Below, one piece after another: positions 44,945 to 54,915 of a stretch of DNA of 64,000 nt. The translations under genes and the position numbers were made by a program. Below the pieces are notes generated by a model, which was not told the DNA's origin, did no database searches, and saw nothing but the letters and a program-made list of their open reading frames with translations. Every line of letters starts with the position of its first letter. Position 1 is the stretch's first letter. Source of the stretch: Paenibacillus glacialis (GTDB lineage: Bacteria; Bacillota; Bacilli; Paenibacillales; Paenibacillaceae); the NCBI RefSeq assembly GCF_001637205.1, contig NZ_LVJH01000007.1, positions 493,248 to 557,247 of the forward strand, read 5' to 3'.

Positions 44945-45865
44945 CTATAGATGTATATATGATTCTAAGAATATCTGAAGTTCTGCAACGCCATCGGGAC
45001 GTATACTGTATTTCTCATTGTTATGATTACCTAGATGGATGCGGAGGAATCCGGCTACTCGAAGGATCCTAAGGTGATGCCTCAATGTCTCTATAGGTTG
45101 ATTTAAGTCACGTTGCATGTCAGTAAGTGACTTTGGTTTATCAGCGACATAACGAAGTAAGCGAAGTCGGTTAAGATCAGATAGGGCATGAGTCATGCGA
45201 GTGAGACACATAGGTGGTTCATTCTCATGATCTTCTTCGGGTATATCAACCGGATACTGAATGAGCAGCATATTGGTATAGAAACAAAAAAGATTCATCG
45301 GACGATTGTGAACAGTAGGGAATAGAACTACTGTTTCGATTTCTGGCATATTTTCCACAACAAGACCCGCAGAGGCATATTCAATTAGATTCTCGGGATC
45401 CATCTTGGTTAATAGCGTTCTTTTTTCCAAAGCATCTACTTCAATAAGTGGTTTGATATCACCTTCAACTTGCTTGAAATAGTGAACATACCATAGTTTC
45501 AATAAGGGTACATAGTCATTTCGAATTCGTCCAGCATTCTCCACGGTCATGGTTGGAATGTAAGGAGATGATATCTCAAACAGAGAATCATCACTACAAT
45601 GCATCAAATGTTCGAGAAAAGGTTCAACGTCATCTCCGGTCTGTCTAAGGATTGCCCATGTATATAACACATCAAAATCATCGAATGGCCAAGATGATGC
45701 GGGTGCTAACGCCGTGCGGACACTCTCAGAGAGTTGATTATTAACCGTGTGAACCCATTGCGGGCCCATATCCATGTCATCCGTCCATTTTTTTGAAGTG
45801 TATACCATAAAACTCGCCATAAGTTCGTAGATCGATGAAACATCGACTTTCACTTTATAGTTCAT
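44945..45865 (-). CDS. ArsR-type transcriptional regulator with N-terminal sensor region
   Basis: The protein of about 306 residues has a C-terminal winged helix-turn-helix: LSDLNRLRLLRYVADKPKSL, MQRDLNQPIETLRHHLRIL and AGFLRIHLG. The first 200 residues form an unrecognised domain, much larger than in simple ArsR proteins. A start at ATG 45865 leaves proper spacing to AAAGG; ATG 45874 is an alternative. The gene is divergent from the MFS gene, with 103 bases between, so it may control that transporter. Confidence 0.8.
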   Translation of the reverse strand: MNYKVKVDVSSIYELMASFMVYTSKKWTDDMDMGPQWVHTVNNQLSESVRTALAPASSWPFDDFDVLYTWAILRQTGDDVEPFLEHLMHCSDDSLFEISSPYIPTMTVENAGRIRNDYVPLLKLWYVHYFKQVEGDIKPLIEVDALEKRTLLTKMDPENLIEYASAGLVVENMPEIETVVLFPTVHNRPMNLFCFYTNMLLIQYPVDIPEEDHENEPPMCLTRMTHALSDLNRLRLLRYVADKPKSLTDMQRDLNQPIETLRHHLRILRVAGFLRIHLGNHNNEKYSIRPDGVAELQIFLESYIHL

Positions 45866-45912
45866 GTACCCCATACCTTTCCGTCATTTCGTAATGCTTC
45901 TTTTATTATGGC

Positions 45913-45941
45913 TTGTTCTGATAGAGCTTGTCCACTATAAT
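45913..45941 (+). promoter_or_regulatory. Sigma-A-type promoter of the MFS gene
   Basis: TTGTTC (45913-45918) and TATAAT (45936-45941) have a 17-base spacer; the start codon is 27 bases beyond the -10 box. Confidence 0.6.
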
Positions 45942-45968
45942 GTGGAATAGTTTAAGGGGGAGAATAGG

Positions 45969-47159
45969 GTGTCAGTAAATAACAACATGTCTAATCACAT
46001 GCATCAAAAAGTAACACGTACACATTATCTCATACTCATCGCAGTAATCGTAGTGGCAGGATCAACGCAAGGGATGTTGCTTCCTGTATTAGCCATATTC
46101 CTAGATCAGATGGGTGTATCAGAAATGATGAATGGCTTAAATGCAGCCGCACTATATATCGGGTCTTTTGCGATGATGCTGGTCGCTGAGAAAGTATTGG
46201 GAGCGTTGGGATTTAAAAAACTAATTGTCGGTGGGCTAGTACTCGTACTTGTGACCTTGTTAATATTCCCATGGATACCTAATATAAAGTTATGGTTCGT
46301 ACTTCGACTGATCATTGGTATCGGAGACAGCGCACTGCATTATACATCTCAACTGTGGGTGATTTTGTCCTCTCCGTCTCAGAATAGAGGAAGAAATCTT
46401 TCTATATATGGGATGTCTTATGGTATCGGGTTTAGTCTTGGGCCACTTGGCATTTCGCTACTTTCATATGGGAAAGCAGTGCCTTTTATCATTCTGAGTT
46501 TCTGTATCTTTATTGTACTGATCTTCGTTCTAGTGAAACTTCCAAATATGCGTCCTGAGAAGGTCGTAGGCGTTGTGAATGAGAAACATCGTTTCCGTCG
46601 TAGCTATCGCATAGCATGGTATGCGCTTATCCCAGCGTTACTTTACGGTTATATGGAAGCGAGTATGAATAGTAGCTTTCCATTGTATGGATTACATATT
46701 GGTTTTAGCGAGGGTCAAATATCTGCCTTACTTCCCGCAATCGGAATTGGTGGATTACTTCTTCAACTTCCATTAGGAATCATGAGCGATCGATATGGTA
46801 GAAAAAGATTGCTGATGTGTTGCGGAATTGCGGGCGGGATTACCTTTTCAATATTACCTTTGGCAGGTGATCATTTCATGTTGAGTATCATGCTGATGAT
46901 GTTAGCTGGAGGTTTAGTTGGATCTTTCTTCTCATTGGGGCTTGCATACGCGGCTGATGTCCTACCACGGGATCTACTTCCCGCAGCCAATGTAGTCGCT
47001 TCGTTTCAATTTAATATAGGAAGTGTCGTTGGTCCTAGCTTAAGTGGTATATTTATGTTCTATCACTGGGAGGAAGGTATGTTTATCATGCTTGGACTCT
47101 CGTACTTGTTATTTGGATTAGCAGGCTTTTGGTTCTCACCGCCACGACAAAAGAGTTAG
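45969..47159 (+). CDS. Major facilitator superfamily transporter
   Basis: The 396-residue protein has about 12 transmembrane helices. The MFS motif A variant is MSDRYGRKRLLM between helices 8 and 9, and the N-terminal half has GGLVLVLVTLLIFPWI. It lies opposite the ArsR-like regulator. The drug- or sugar-efflux group cannot be resolved by eye. The start is GTG 45969 with AAGGGGGAG upstream. Confidence 0.85.
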   Translation: MSVNNNMSNHMHQKVTRTHYLILIAVIVVAGSTQGMLLPVLAIFLDQMGVSEMMNGLNAAALYIGSFAMMLVAEKVLGALGFKKLIVGGLVLVLVTLLIFPWIPNIKLWFVLRLIIGIGDSALHYTSQLWVILSSPSQNRGRNLSIYGMSYGIGFSLGPLGISLLSYGKAVPFIILSFCIFIVLIFVLVKLPNMRPEKVVGVVNEKHRFRRSYRIAWYALIPALLYGYMEASMNSSFPLYGLHIGFSEGQISALLPAIGIGGLLLQLPLGIMSDRYGRKRLLMCCGIAGGITFSILPLAGDHFMLSIMLMMLAGGLVGSFFSLGLAYAADVLPRDLLPAANVVASFQFNIGSVVGPSLSGIFMFYHWEEGMFIMLGLSYLLFGLAGFWFSPPRQKS

Positions 47160-47234
47160 AACGTTTGTTCGCATAGAATTCCATCGTCTTTTCCAATACA
47201 CTATAGGAAAGGACTTACAAGGAGAGTTAATGTC

Positions 47235-47960
47235 ATGATTAAAGTAGAACATCTAACGAAATTCATTGGAATTGATAAACAACCCATTCTTCATGATGTG
47301 AATATTCAATTCCATAAGGGCGAAATGATTACCATCGTTGGTGGTAGTGGAAGTGGGAAGAGTACACTACTTCGCTGTTTAGCACTTCGCACGAAATGGG
47401 ATGAAGGTACATTTAACGTTGATGGGGATGATATATTTAAAAGAGGTATTAGTGGTAAAATAAAAATTAAAAGACAATGGGCATACTTGGAGCAAAGCCC
47501 GTACTTTAATCTTAAACGGACAGCTCTTAAGAATGTTCTCGTCGGTCAATCTAGCCAGACGCCTTGGTGGCGTATGCTTACGGGGATGGTTCGCTCGGAT
47601 GATTATATGGGAGCTATGGATGTCATTGAGAGTCTAGGGCTACTGGAGAAAGCGCATTTCAAGACGAGTCAACTAAGTGGTGGAGAACGTCAACGTATCG
47701 CGATTGCGCGTGCCTTGGTACACGGAGCCCAAGTCATTCTGGCAGATGAACCTGTCGTTGGTCTGGATCCGAAATCCATTGAAAGCGTACTTGAATTATT
47801 AAGGGATTTATGTAAGGAAGAACGTGTCACTGTGTTGACTGTGCTTCCGCTAGAACTTGCTGAAAGATATGGAACACGAATTATAGGACTCTCTAATGGT
47901 AAAATTGTGTTTGATGTTAAAGGACGCCGTCTTACTCACGCTGAGAAGAATATGATCTAA
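47235..47960 (+). CDS. ABC ATPase, PhnC-like
   Basis: The 241-residue nucleotide-binding domain has Walker A GGSGSGKSTLLRCL, signature [15 protein letters not shown] and Walker B VILADEPVVGLDP, in the phosphonate-type (PhnC) style. The switch histidine is replaced: VLTVLPLELAERYG has Leu where His is expected. No permease or binding protein is adjacent. The substrate is unknown, and the missing His suggests impaired or unusual ATPase activity. Confidence 0.8.
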   Translation: MIKVEHLTKFIGIDKQPILHDVNIQFHKGEMITIVGGSGSGKSTLLRCLALRTKWDEGTFNVDGDDIFKRGISGKIKIKRQWAYLEQSPYFNLKRTALKNVLVGQSSQTPWWRMLTGMVRSDDYMGAMDVIESLGLLEKAHFKTSQLSGGERQRIAIARALVHGAQVILADEPVVGLDPKSIESVLELLRDLCKEERVTVLTVLPLELAERYGTRIIGLSNGKIVFDVKGRRLTHAEKNMI

Positions 47961-47984
47961 ATGAATTAGCGTTAATTTATAGTG

Positions 47985-48056
47985 AGTGTTCAAAAAGTCG
48001 AATATGCCTCTTGGTATACTTTGTGATCAAAAGATGACGATTTTGAACATCCTCTT
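47985..48056. repeat. Imperfect palindrome between ABC gene and lipoprotein gene
   Basis: GTTCAAAAAGTCG (47988-48000) and CGATTTTGAAC (48038-48048) form the arms of a large hairpin. GATCAAAAGATGACGA lies in the right half. No T-run follows directly. The layout suggests an interspersed palindromic unit rather than a terminator. Confidence 0.5.
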
Positions 48057-48075
48057 ATAGAAAAGAGTGATAGAG

Positions 48076-49380
48076 TTGTACAAATCAAGCTTAATCAGGG
48101 CATGTACTGCTTGTTTGGCCTTATTTATATTAGGTGGTTGCAGCATGATTAGTGATCCGGTATCACTAATGAAGACGCCACAGATTTCTGCAGAGAATGA
48201 ATCCCTTCGGACATTTATTACATCACAGATTCCTAAAGGAGCACCACTGATCCGTGCTCGTGATAACGATAACACAAGTCTCATTCGTTTTGCAGATCTC
48301 AATAATGATGGGAAAAAGGAAGTTATTGTTTTCTATGAGACCCCGGATCAAGCGGTCCAATTACACGGTTCGATTTTTGAAAATAAGAATGGTGAATGGG
48401 TGCAAAGAATAACCTTTGATGGTGAAGGTAAAGTGCTGGAATCTTTAAGATTTAAAGACATCACGAATGATGGAAGTATCGACATTATTGCTGGGTTCTC
48501 ACGAGGGGACGAGGAACTTCAGAGCGGATTAGTCGTATATACTTATCAAGGTAAGGAACTTGAGAAAGCGTTAGAGGTGCCATATAGCCATTTTGTTATT
48601 GATGACTTAAATGATGACGGGATAAATGACCTCACAATCGTTTCGTTAAAGCGCAATGAGTTAGCTAGAATGACGACTTACCAGTATGAAAATAGTTTCA
48701 TTGAACTTGATAAACTTGAATTAGATAAAAGTGTTAATAGCTATTACAATGTTGTCGCTGGCAAGGTATCCCCAGATAAGAGAGGCATTATCTTAGATGC
48801 TGGGAGTGGATCTAGCTCTGGTTATTGGTATTCAGAGATGATTGTCATGGTGGACAACAAGTTAACACCTGTCCTTAATGATGATCAAACATATAAGGAT
48901 GTTCAGATTTATAGTGAAGATGTCAACGCTGATGGGATATATGAAATTGGTATACTGGAGACGCCCAAAGGATGGGAACACTTTAGCTTTGACGAGATTC
49001 CATGGTTCTACTCTTACTATCAATGGGATGGTAAAGAGGGGATGACCTTTGTTAGGCAACAATACCATGATTATAAAAGCAGGTTTTTCCTTAATTTTTT
49101 CCCTCCAGAATGGCATAACATCGTAACCATTGATACGAAATCGAACAAGGATGAGTATTTACGGTTTGTGATGTCAGACACAAACAAAACAGTTGCAGAG
49201 ATCAAATTCTTCTCACAACAAGATTGGGATAAGGATCATGGCGGTTGGGACTTACTTGTTCGCGTGAGTGATAAAGTGATTGCTTATAAGAGTTACGACG
49301 TAAATCTTGAGCTTAATAAAAATAAAAAAGTGGAGACGGATGTGGCTCCAATTGAGAGGAAAGGAAATAAGGATGAGTAA
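48076..49380 (+). CDS. Lipoprotein with VCBS/FG-GAP-like repeats
   Basis: From TTG 48076 the product is about 434 residues with a type II signal (CLALFILGGCSMIS; lipidated Cys about residue 22). Four Asp-rich motifs recur: RFADLNNDGKKEVIVF, RFKDITNDGSIDIIAG, VIDDLNDDGINDLTIV and EDVNADGIYEIGIL. These are DxNxDGxxD calcium-type loops of VCBS/FG-GAP beta-propellers. It should sit outside the membrane. It overlaps the response regulator gene by 8 bases, so it may be the sensory partner of the two-component system. The frame opens at GTG 48067. Confidence 0.8.
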   Translation: MYKSSLIRACTACLALFILGGCSMISDPVSLMKTPQISAENESLRTFITSQIPKGAPLIRARDNDNTSLIRFADLNNDGKKEVIVFYETPDQAVQLHGSIFENKNGEWVQRITFDGEGKVLESLRFKDITNDGSIDIIAGFSRGDEELQSGLVVYTYQGKELEKALEVPYSHFVIDDLNDDGINDLTIVSLKRNELARMTTYQYENSFIELDKLELDKSVNSYYNVVAGKVSPDKRGIILDAGSGSSSGYWYSEMIVMVDNKLTPVLNDDQTYKDVQIYSEDVNADGIYEIGILETPKGWEHFSFDEIPWFYSYYQWDGKEGMTFVRQQYHDYKSRFFLNFFPPEWHNIVTIDTKSNKDEYLRFVMSDTNKTVAEIKFFSQQDWDKDHGGWDLLVRVSDKVIAYKSYDVNLELNKNKKVETDVAPIERKGNKDE

Positions 49381-50071
49381 AGTATTGATATTGGAAGATG
49401 AGGAATCTATTCGTAGCTTTATAGTCATTAATTTAAAACGTAATGGATTTGAAGTTGTAGAAGCGGCCGATGGATATGAAGCCATTGAAAAATTAACAAC
49501 CATACCTGATATCGATATTGCGCTATTAGATGTCATGGTTCCTGGTATTGATGGATTTGAAGTGTGTCGACGGATTAGAGAAACCAATGAACGGATTGGG
49601 ATTATTTTCTTAACAGCCAAAGTACAGGAGCAAGATAAAGTATATGCCTTGTCTGTAGGTGCTGACGATCATGTCAGTAAACCGTTTAGTCCGACTGAGC
49701 TTATTGCTCGAATTCAATCTTTGTTACGACGTGTGAATGTCCATCGGGAAAGTTCTGCGAAAGTTAGTTTTCACTCGGGACCCTTCTCGCTTGACCTCAT
49801 TACTAAACAATTCAAAAAGAACGCCGTTGCCATTGAACTAACACCTACGGAGTTCTCACTTATTCAATTTTTCCTGGAAAAGGAGACTACACCACTGAGT
49901 CGTGATGTCCTACTGGATCACGTGTGGGGCAGAGAGTACATGGGAGACCCTAAGATTGTTGATGTGAATATTCGTCGTTTACGTCAAAAAATTGAAGAGA
50001 ACCCTTCAGAACCGGAATTCTTGCAAACCGTTTGGGGACATGGTTATAAGTGGAAGGGCAAAGTGCAATGA
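49373..50071 (+). CDS. OmpR/PhoB-family response regulator
   Basis: The 232-residue protein begins SKVLILEDEESIRSF (acidic pair present), has the phosphoacceptor Asp in ALLDVMVPGIDGFEV, the Thr of IFLTAKVQ and Lys of SKPFSPTEL. A winged-helix domain ends with VDVNIRRLRQKIEENP and TVWGHGYKW. AAGGA seven bases upstream sets ATG 49373, although the frame opens at 49307. Its stop overlaps the kinase start in an ATGA junction. Confidence 0.93.
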   Translation: MSKVLILEDEESIRSFIVINLKRNGFEVVEAADGYEAIEKLTTIPDIDIALLDVMVPGIDGFEVCRRIRETNERIGIIFLTAKVQEQDKVYALSVGADDHVSKPFSPTELIARIQSLLRRVNVHRESSAKVSFHSGPFSLDLITKQFKKNAVAIELTPTEFSLIQFFLEKETTPLSRDVLLDHVWGREYMGDPKIVDVNIRRLRQKIEENPSEPEFLQTVWGHGYKWKGKVQ

Positions 50072-51474
50072 TTAAGAAGGGTATTCGCAGACAGATCGTT
50101 CTCCACTATTTCATAGTCGTGTTTACAGCACTTCTTCTTGTGGAAGTCATTTTCTTGTTAGCGATAAGAACGTATTATTATGACAGTGTATATAGTCATA
50201 TTTCGACAAGTGTAAAAAATGCAGAAAGATATTATCAGATATTCCGTCTTTATGAGGAAGGAAATGTTAATTTATTGTCAGATATGCTAGCGAATTTTAA
50301 ATTGACGAATACCGAACTTCAGATCTTGGATACGAAGGGTAACGTATTAATTAATACGACGGAATTCCAATCAGAGACGTCCATTACGACAAGTGACGTA
50401 CCCCAAGCCATCGCAGGGGACATTGGTAGATGGGTAGGAAGACAACCATCTACCAATGAGGATGTTATGGCGGTATCGAAATTAACGCAACTCGGTGGTG
50501 AAGACACATACATCTTGCGCTATACTACTTCATTGAAAATGTTGAATGACAAACTTTTCAACGTGTCGTTAGTATCCATTTCAATTGGTGCTGCTGTATT
50601 AGCCGTAGTCCTCGCGTTCAGTATGGGACTTGCGAATTCGATCGTTAAACCGCTGAATAACATTACGGCTGTATCTGCCCAAATGGCTAAGGGGAAATAT
50701 AAGGCAAGAGTAAAGGGGGACTATAAGTATGAATTGGGTGAATTGGCAAGTACCCTTAATCATATGGCCCAAGAAATTGTTCGAAGTAATCAGATTAAAG
50801 ATGATTTCATCTCATCCATTTCCCATGAACTTAGAACTCCTTTAACGAGTATTAAGGGTTGGAGTGAGACGATTCACTCGGGTGGGTTTGATCCTGATGA
50901 GACGAAGATCGGTCTGCAGATTATCTCAAAAGAGACTGAACGTCTGATTGGTTTAGTTGAAGAGATACTAGATTTCTCCAAACTTCAACAAAATGAGATG
51001 AAACTGGTCATGGGTAAAGTGGCTCTCAAAGAACTTCTTAAGGAAATCATGTTAAATATGTGGACGAAAGCAGAGAAGAAGAATATTAAGCTTGTATTAG
51101 AATCAGATGAGAATCCGATTGTGATCGGGGATGCTAATCGACTGAAACAAGTATTCTTAAACCTCGTTGATAACGCGATAAAATTCTCGGAAGAGCACAG
51201 TGAAATCCAGATTGTGTTGAATTGTTACCCTGAGCAAGTTGAGGTTGATGTTCAAGATAACGGATTAGGAATTAGTGAGGAGCATTTGAACAGAGTGAGG
51301 GACCGTTTCTTTCAAGTTAATCCTTTAAATGGAGGGACCGGACTTGGTCTTGCGATCTCACAACAGCTAGTTGAACAGCATCAAGGAACACTGGTCATTC
51401 AGAGTGAACTCGGGAAAGGAACGGTTGTAACGGTTATGTTACCCCTTTCTAATGAGAATGATAGCATCTCTTAG
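50068..51474 (+). CDS. Membrane sensor histidine kinase
   Basis: The 468-residue kinase has two transmembrane helices (about 14-35 and 165-190) around a 130-residue outside sensor domain with no known motif, then a HAMP region, HisKA (FISSISHELRTPLTSIKGW, His phosphorylated) and HATPase boxes NLVDNAIKFSEE, DNGLGIS and GTGLGLAISQQLV. It is the partner of the upstream regulator. ATG 50068 with the four-base overlap is the natural start; ATG 50050 opens the frame. Confidence 0.92.
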   Translation: MIKKGIRRQIVLHYFIVVFTALLLVEVIFLLAIRTYYYDSVYSHISTSVKNAERYYQIFRLYEEGNVNLLSDMLANFKLTNTELQILDTKGNVLINTTEFQSETSITTSDVPQAIAGDIGRWVGRQPSTNEDVMAVSKLTQLGGEDTYILRYTTSLKMLNDKLFNVSLVSISIGAAVLAVVLAFSMGLANSIVKPLNNITAVSAQMAKGKYKARVKGDYKYELGELASTLNHMAQEIVRSNQIKDDFISSISHELRTPLTSIKGWSETIHSGGFDPDETKIGLQIISKETERLIGLVEEILDFSKLQQNEMKLVMGKVALKELLKEIMLNMWTKAEKKNIKLVLESDENPIVIGDANRLKQVFLNLVDNAIKFSEEHSEIQIVLNCYPEQVEVDVQDNGLGISEEHLNRVRDRFFQVNPLNGGTGLGLAISQQLVEQHQGTLVIQSELGKGTVVTVMLPLSNENDSIS

Positions 51475-51513
51475 CAGAGTGTACTTTGATTACAAATTAA
51501 GGTAAAATAAACG

Positions 51514-51567
51514 AAAATAACAACAAGAGCGAATCCCAATAGGAATTCGCTCTTGTTGTTTTATTTT
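51514..51567. terminator. Strong bidirectional terminator between kinase and glgC
   Basis: A stem of about 20 bp (AACAACAAGAGCGAAT with ATTCGCTCTTGTTGTT) has A and T runs on both sides and serves the two convergent genes. Confidence 0.9.
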
Positions 51568-51569
51568 CT

Positions 51570-52781
51570 TTATAATCCTTGAGCACTAAGACGTGCGGAT
51601 TTTTCAAGTACATCTTGCAAAAGTCGCGTAGGTTGTGTCAGTACAGTTGGTTTAGGGAATATAATCTCACGTGGACCGACCACAACCACATGATTAGCAG
51701 ATCCTTTGATTGTGGAACCATCTTTAATCACTGCACCTTCACCAATGATAGCATGTTCTATAATAACGTTTCGTCCAATTTTGACATTGGGCATAATGAC
51801 ACTGTGCTTAATTTCAGAACTTTTACCAATCTCGACACCACAAAAGATGACTGACTTCTCAGCATTACCATCCAAAGTGCATGACTCTGACATCATGCAA
51901 TTAGAAGTGTTACCAACTTTCTCTTTATGTTGACTATATTTCGTTATCCACGGACGGCTGTACATAGGCCAATTGCTCTTATGTAGCTCCCACTCAACCT
52001 TATCATCCAACAAGTCCATATGCGCATCCCAGAGGCTTTCCACCGTACCTACATCTCTCCAATAGCCATTAAAGCGGAAAGCGAAAAGCGGATCCTGATT
52101 GATTAGCATCGAAGGTATGATATCTTTTCCAAAGTCATGCGTGGATATGAGGTTAGATGCATCATCCATTAATAATTGTTTTAAATAAGACCACTTGAAA
52201 ATGTATATCCCCATGGAGGCCAAGTTACTTTCAGGTTGTGCTGGCTTTTCTTTGAAATCAGAGATCTGTAAATCGGCATCCATACTTAAAATACCAAATC
52301 GGCTAGCGTCTTCCCAAGGGACTTCCATAACCGAAATCGTTGCCGTTGCATTCTTGCTTTTATGTTGCTGTAACATTTCACTATAATCCATATGGTAAAT
52401 GTGATCTCCGGAAAGAATAAGAACATGTTCTGGATTGTTGCGATCGATATATTCAATGTTCTTGTATATGGCATCTGCTGTACCTAAATACTCATCCCCC
52501 GTACGATAGGAGGGTAAAAGGGAAACCCCATCGTCACCCATAGTCTGAAGACCCCAAGGTTCGCCGTTACCAATATGTTCATGTAATGAATTAGCTTCAT
52601 ACTGCGTAAGTACACCCACGGTTCCGATTCCGGAGTTCACGCAATTACTTAGTGGGAAATCAATAATACGATAATGACCACCAAACGGAACTGCCGGTTT
52701 GGCCATTTCTGAAGTTAAAGGGGCTAATCTTCGGCCTTCTCCACCTGCAAGCAGCATGGCAATACATTCTTTTTTAATCAA
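51570..52781 (-). CDS. glgC: Glucose-1-phosphate adenylyltransferase
   Basis: The 403-residue protein has the pyrophosphorylase signature AMLLAGGEGRRLAPLT and the family block HVLILSGDHIYHMDY. The KTxEKPA-type loop is FKEKPAQP. The C-terminal left-handed helix region has GEGAVIKDGSTIKGS. It makes ADP-glucose for glycogen. TTG start at 52781 with AGGGAGTGA on the minus strand. It is transcribed away from glgB-glgA. A paired glgD subunit is absent here. Confidence 0.93.
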   Translation of the reverse strand: MIKKECIAMLLAGGEGRRLAPLTSEMAKPAVPFGGHYRIIDFPLSNCVNSGIGTVGVLTQYEANSLHEHIGNGEPWGLQTMGDDGVSLLPSYRTGDEYLGTADAIYKNIEYIDRNNPEHVLILSGDHIYHMDYSEMLQQHKSKNATATISVMEVPWEDASRFGILSMDADLQISDFKEKPAQPESNLASMGIYIFKWSYLKQLLMDDASNLISTHDFGKDIIPSMLINQDPLFAFRFNGYWRDVGTVESLWDAHMDLLDDKVEWELHKSNWPMYSRPWITKYSQHKEKVGNTSNCMMSESCTLDGNAEKSVIFCGVEIGKSSEIKHSVIMPNVKIGRNVIIEHAIIGEGAVIKDGSTIKGSANHVVVVGPREIIFPKPTVLTQPTRLLQDVLEKSARLSAQGL

Positions 52782-52972
52782 GTTACGTCACTCCCTAATT
52801 ATTATCAATGATGATCTATGTGTAAACATCTTTTAACCCACATGAAACGAGTATATTGAAATAATCATGAATTATTACAAATATTGGTATTAAATATCAT
52901 TTATATTTTCAAGATGTCTGGAATAGGGTAATGATAAGGATGTAACATTAATGAATGGAGAAGGTGATTAGT
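52782..52972. promoter_or_regulatory. Divergent regulatory region between glgC and glgB
   Basis: This 190-base AT-rich spacer must carry promoters for both glycogen units. No unambiguous boxes or operator palindrome were identified. Confidence 0.5.
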
Positions 52973-54889
52973 TTGTTGGAACAACATATTATTCCGATCA
53001 ATGTGATCCCATCGGAGGATATTTATTTATTTCATGAAGGAACATCACATCATAGTTACCGCTTCTTAGGTGCACATCCAGCCATTGAAGAGGGACAAGA
53101 TGGTGTTCGGTTTACAGTGTGGGCACCTCATGCATCCCATGTAGGACTAGCATTGGATCAGAATGCTTGGAATGGCTGCAATCATTCATTATATAAGATA
53201 CCCGAATCAGGATTTTGGACTCGCTTTTTCGCTAAATTAACCCTTGGAACTATTTACAAGTACCATATTACGGGACCCGATGGAGAATCTTTTCTAAAGG
53301 CTGATCCTTACGCTTTTCAAGCTGAATTACGACCGGCAACGGCATCTGTTGTGACTGCTTTAGAAGGGTATAAATGGAATGACGCATCTTGGCGCAAAAA
53401 ATTAAAGGAACCGTTCAACAAACCAATTAACATTTATGAAGTTCATTTAGGAACCTGGAGGCAGAAAGAGGATGGCACCTTATATTCTTACCGAGAAATG
53501 GTGGACATACTTATTCCTTATGTGAAGGTCATGGGATATACACATATAGAGTTTATGCCGCTAAGTGAACATCCATACGATCTTTCTTGGGGGTATCAAG
53601 GAACTGGTTTTTTTGCAGTAACAAGTCGATTTGGTTCGCCACACGATTTCATGTTTCTTGTTGACGAATGTCATCAAGCAGGACTTGGTGTCATTATGGA
53701 TTGGGTTCCGGCTCATTTCGCTAAGGATGCCCATGGTTTACGAATGTTCGATGGAGCGCCATTATTTGAGTACAGTGATCCCTATAAAGCAGAGAAACCC
53801 GGATGGGGAACCCTTTCTTTCGATTATGGGAAGCCAGAAGTTGTCTCATTCCTGATTTCCAATGCACTATTTTGGCTAGATATGTATCATATTGATGGGC
53901 TTCGAGTGGATGCTGTAACAAGCATGATCCGTCTTGATTTCGAGAAGAAAGTGGAGCAGTACCAGAGGAATGAAATGGGTGGACTTGAAAATTTAGAGGC
54001 AATTTCTTTTCTACAACAGCTGAATACTGCCATATTTCGTTATTTCCCTCATACATTAATGATGGCTGAAGAATCTAGTGCTTGGCCTGGAGTTACAGCT
54101 CCTGTAGAAGACAATGGTTTAGGGTTTAATTACAAATGGAATATGGGTTGGATGAACGATACGTTGGATTACATCGAAAGACCTTTCTCGGAAAGATCAT
54201 ATAGGCATCATTTACTAACGTTTCCTATCTGTTATGCGTATTCTGAGAACTTTGCCCTTCCGCTGTCACATGATGAAGTGGTTCACGGTAAGAAGTCACT
54301 CTTGAATAAAATGCCAGGTAGCTACGAGGAGAAGTTCGCAGGACTCCGGATTCTACTCGGTTATCAAATGACACATCCAGGTAAAAAGTTGCTATTTATG
54401 GGTGGCGAATTCGGACAATTTATTGAGTGGAAGGATCAAGAAGAGTTGGACTGGCTGTTGCTTGCTTATGACAAACATCGACAAACGAAAGAGTACACCT
54501 CAGATTTGAATCATTTCTATAAGAATGAGAAAGCATTATGGGAACTTGATCATGGGTTTGAAGGGTACCAGTGGATTAGTGCAGATGATCATACACAGAG
54601 TGTACTTTCCTATATTCGTAAAGGGAAAAAGAAATCGGATGAGCTCATTATCGTAATTAATTTCCAACCTGTAATGCAAGAAGAATATCGTATTGGTATC
54701 ATGAGACCGGGTAATTATCAGTGTGTATTCAATAGTGATCATGTGAAATATGGGGGAGAGGGATTAAAGGTAGAATCTTCCGTTAAGACTGAAAAGATGT
54801 CATATCATAGTCAGAAACAGAGCGTAGTACTGACTATTCCGCCGCTGAGTATGTTGGTCTACAAAAAGGAACCTAGACGGACGAAATGA
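52973..54889 (+). CDS. glgB: 1,4-alpha-glucan branching enzyme
   Basis: The protein of about 638 residues has an N-terminal CBM48-like domain (GVRFTVWAPHASHVGLALD) and a GH13 barrel. Catalytic regions are GLRVDAVTSMI (Asp nucleophile), MMAEESSAWPG (Glu acid) and LPLSHDEVVHGKKSL (Asp, His). The usual MGxEFGQ appears as MGGEFGQFIEW. GGAGAAGGTGAT at 52957-52968 favours the TTG at 52973; the frame opens at ATG 52955. It adds alpha-1,6 branches to glycogen. Confidence 0.93.
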   Translation: MLEQHIIPINVIPSEDIYLFHEGTSHHSYRFLGAHPAIEEGQDGVRFTVWAPHASHVGLALDQNAWNGCNHSLYKIPESGFWTRFFAKLTLGTIYKYHITGPDGESFLKADPYAFQAELRPATASVVTALEGYKWNDASWRKKLKEPFNKPINIYEVHLGTWRQKEDGTLYSYREMVDILIPYVKVMGYTHIEFMPLSEHPYDLSWGYQGTGFFAVTSRFGSPHDFMFLVDECHQAGLGVIMDWVPAHFAKDAHGLRMFDGAPLFEYSDPYKAEKPGWGTLSFDYGKPEVVSFLISNALFWLDMYHIDGLRVDAVTSMIRLDFEKKVEQYQRNEMGGLENLEAISFLQQLNTAIFRYFPHTLMMAEESSAWPGVTAPVEDNGLGFNYKWNMGWMNDTLDYIERPFSERSYRHHLLTFPICYAYSENFALPLSHDEVVHGKKSLLNKMPGSYEEKFAGLRILLGYQMTHPGKKLLFMGGEFGQFIEWKDQEELDWLLLAYDKHRQTKEYTSDLNHFYKNEKALWELDHGFEGYQWISADDHTQSVLSYIRKGKKKSDELIIVINFQPVMQEEYRIGIMRPGNYQCVFNSDHVKYGGEGLKVESSVKTEKMSYHSQKQSVVLTIPPLSMLVYKKEPRRTK

Positions 54890-54915
54890 ATTTTACAGTG
54901 AAGGAGAATAACCAA

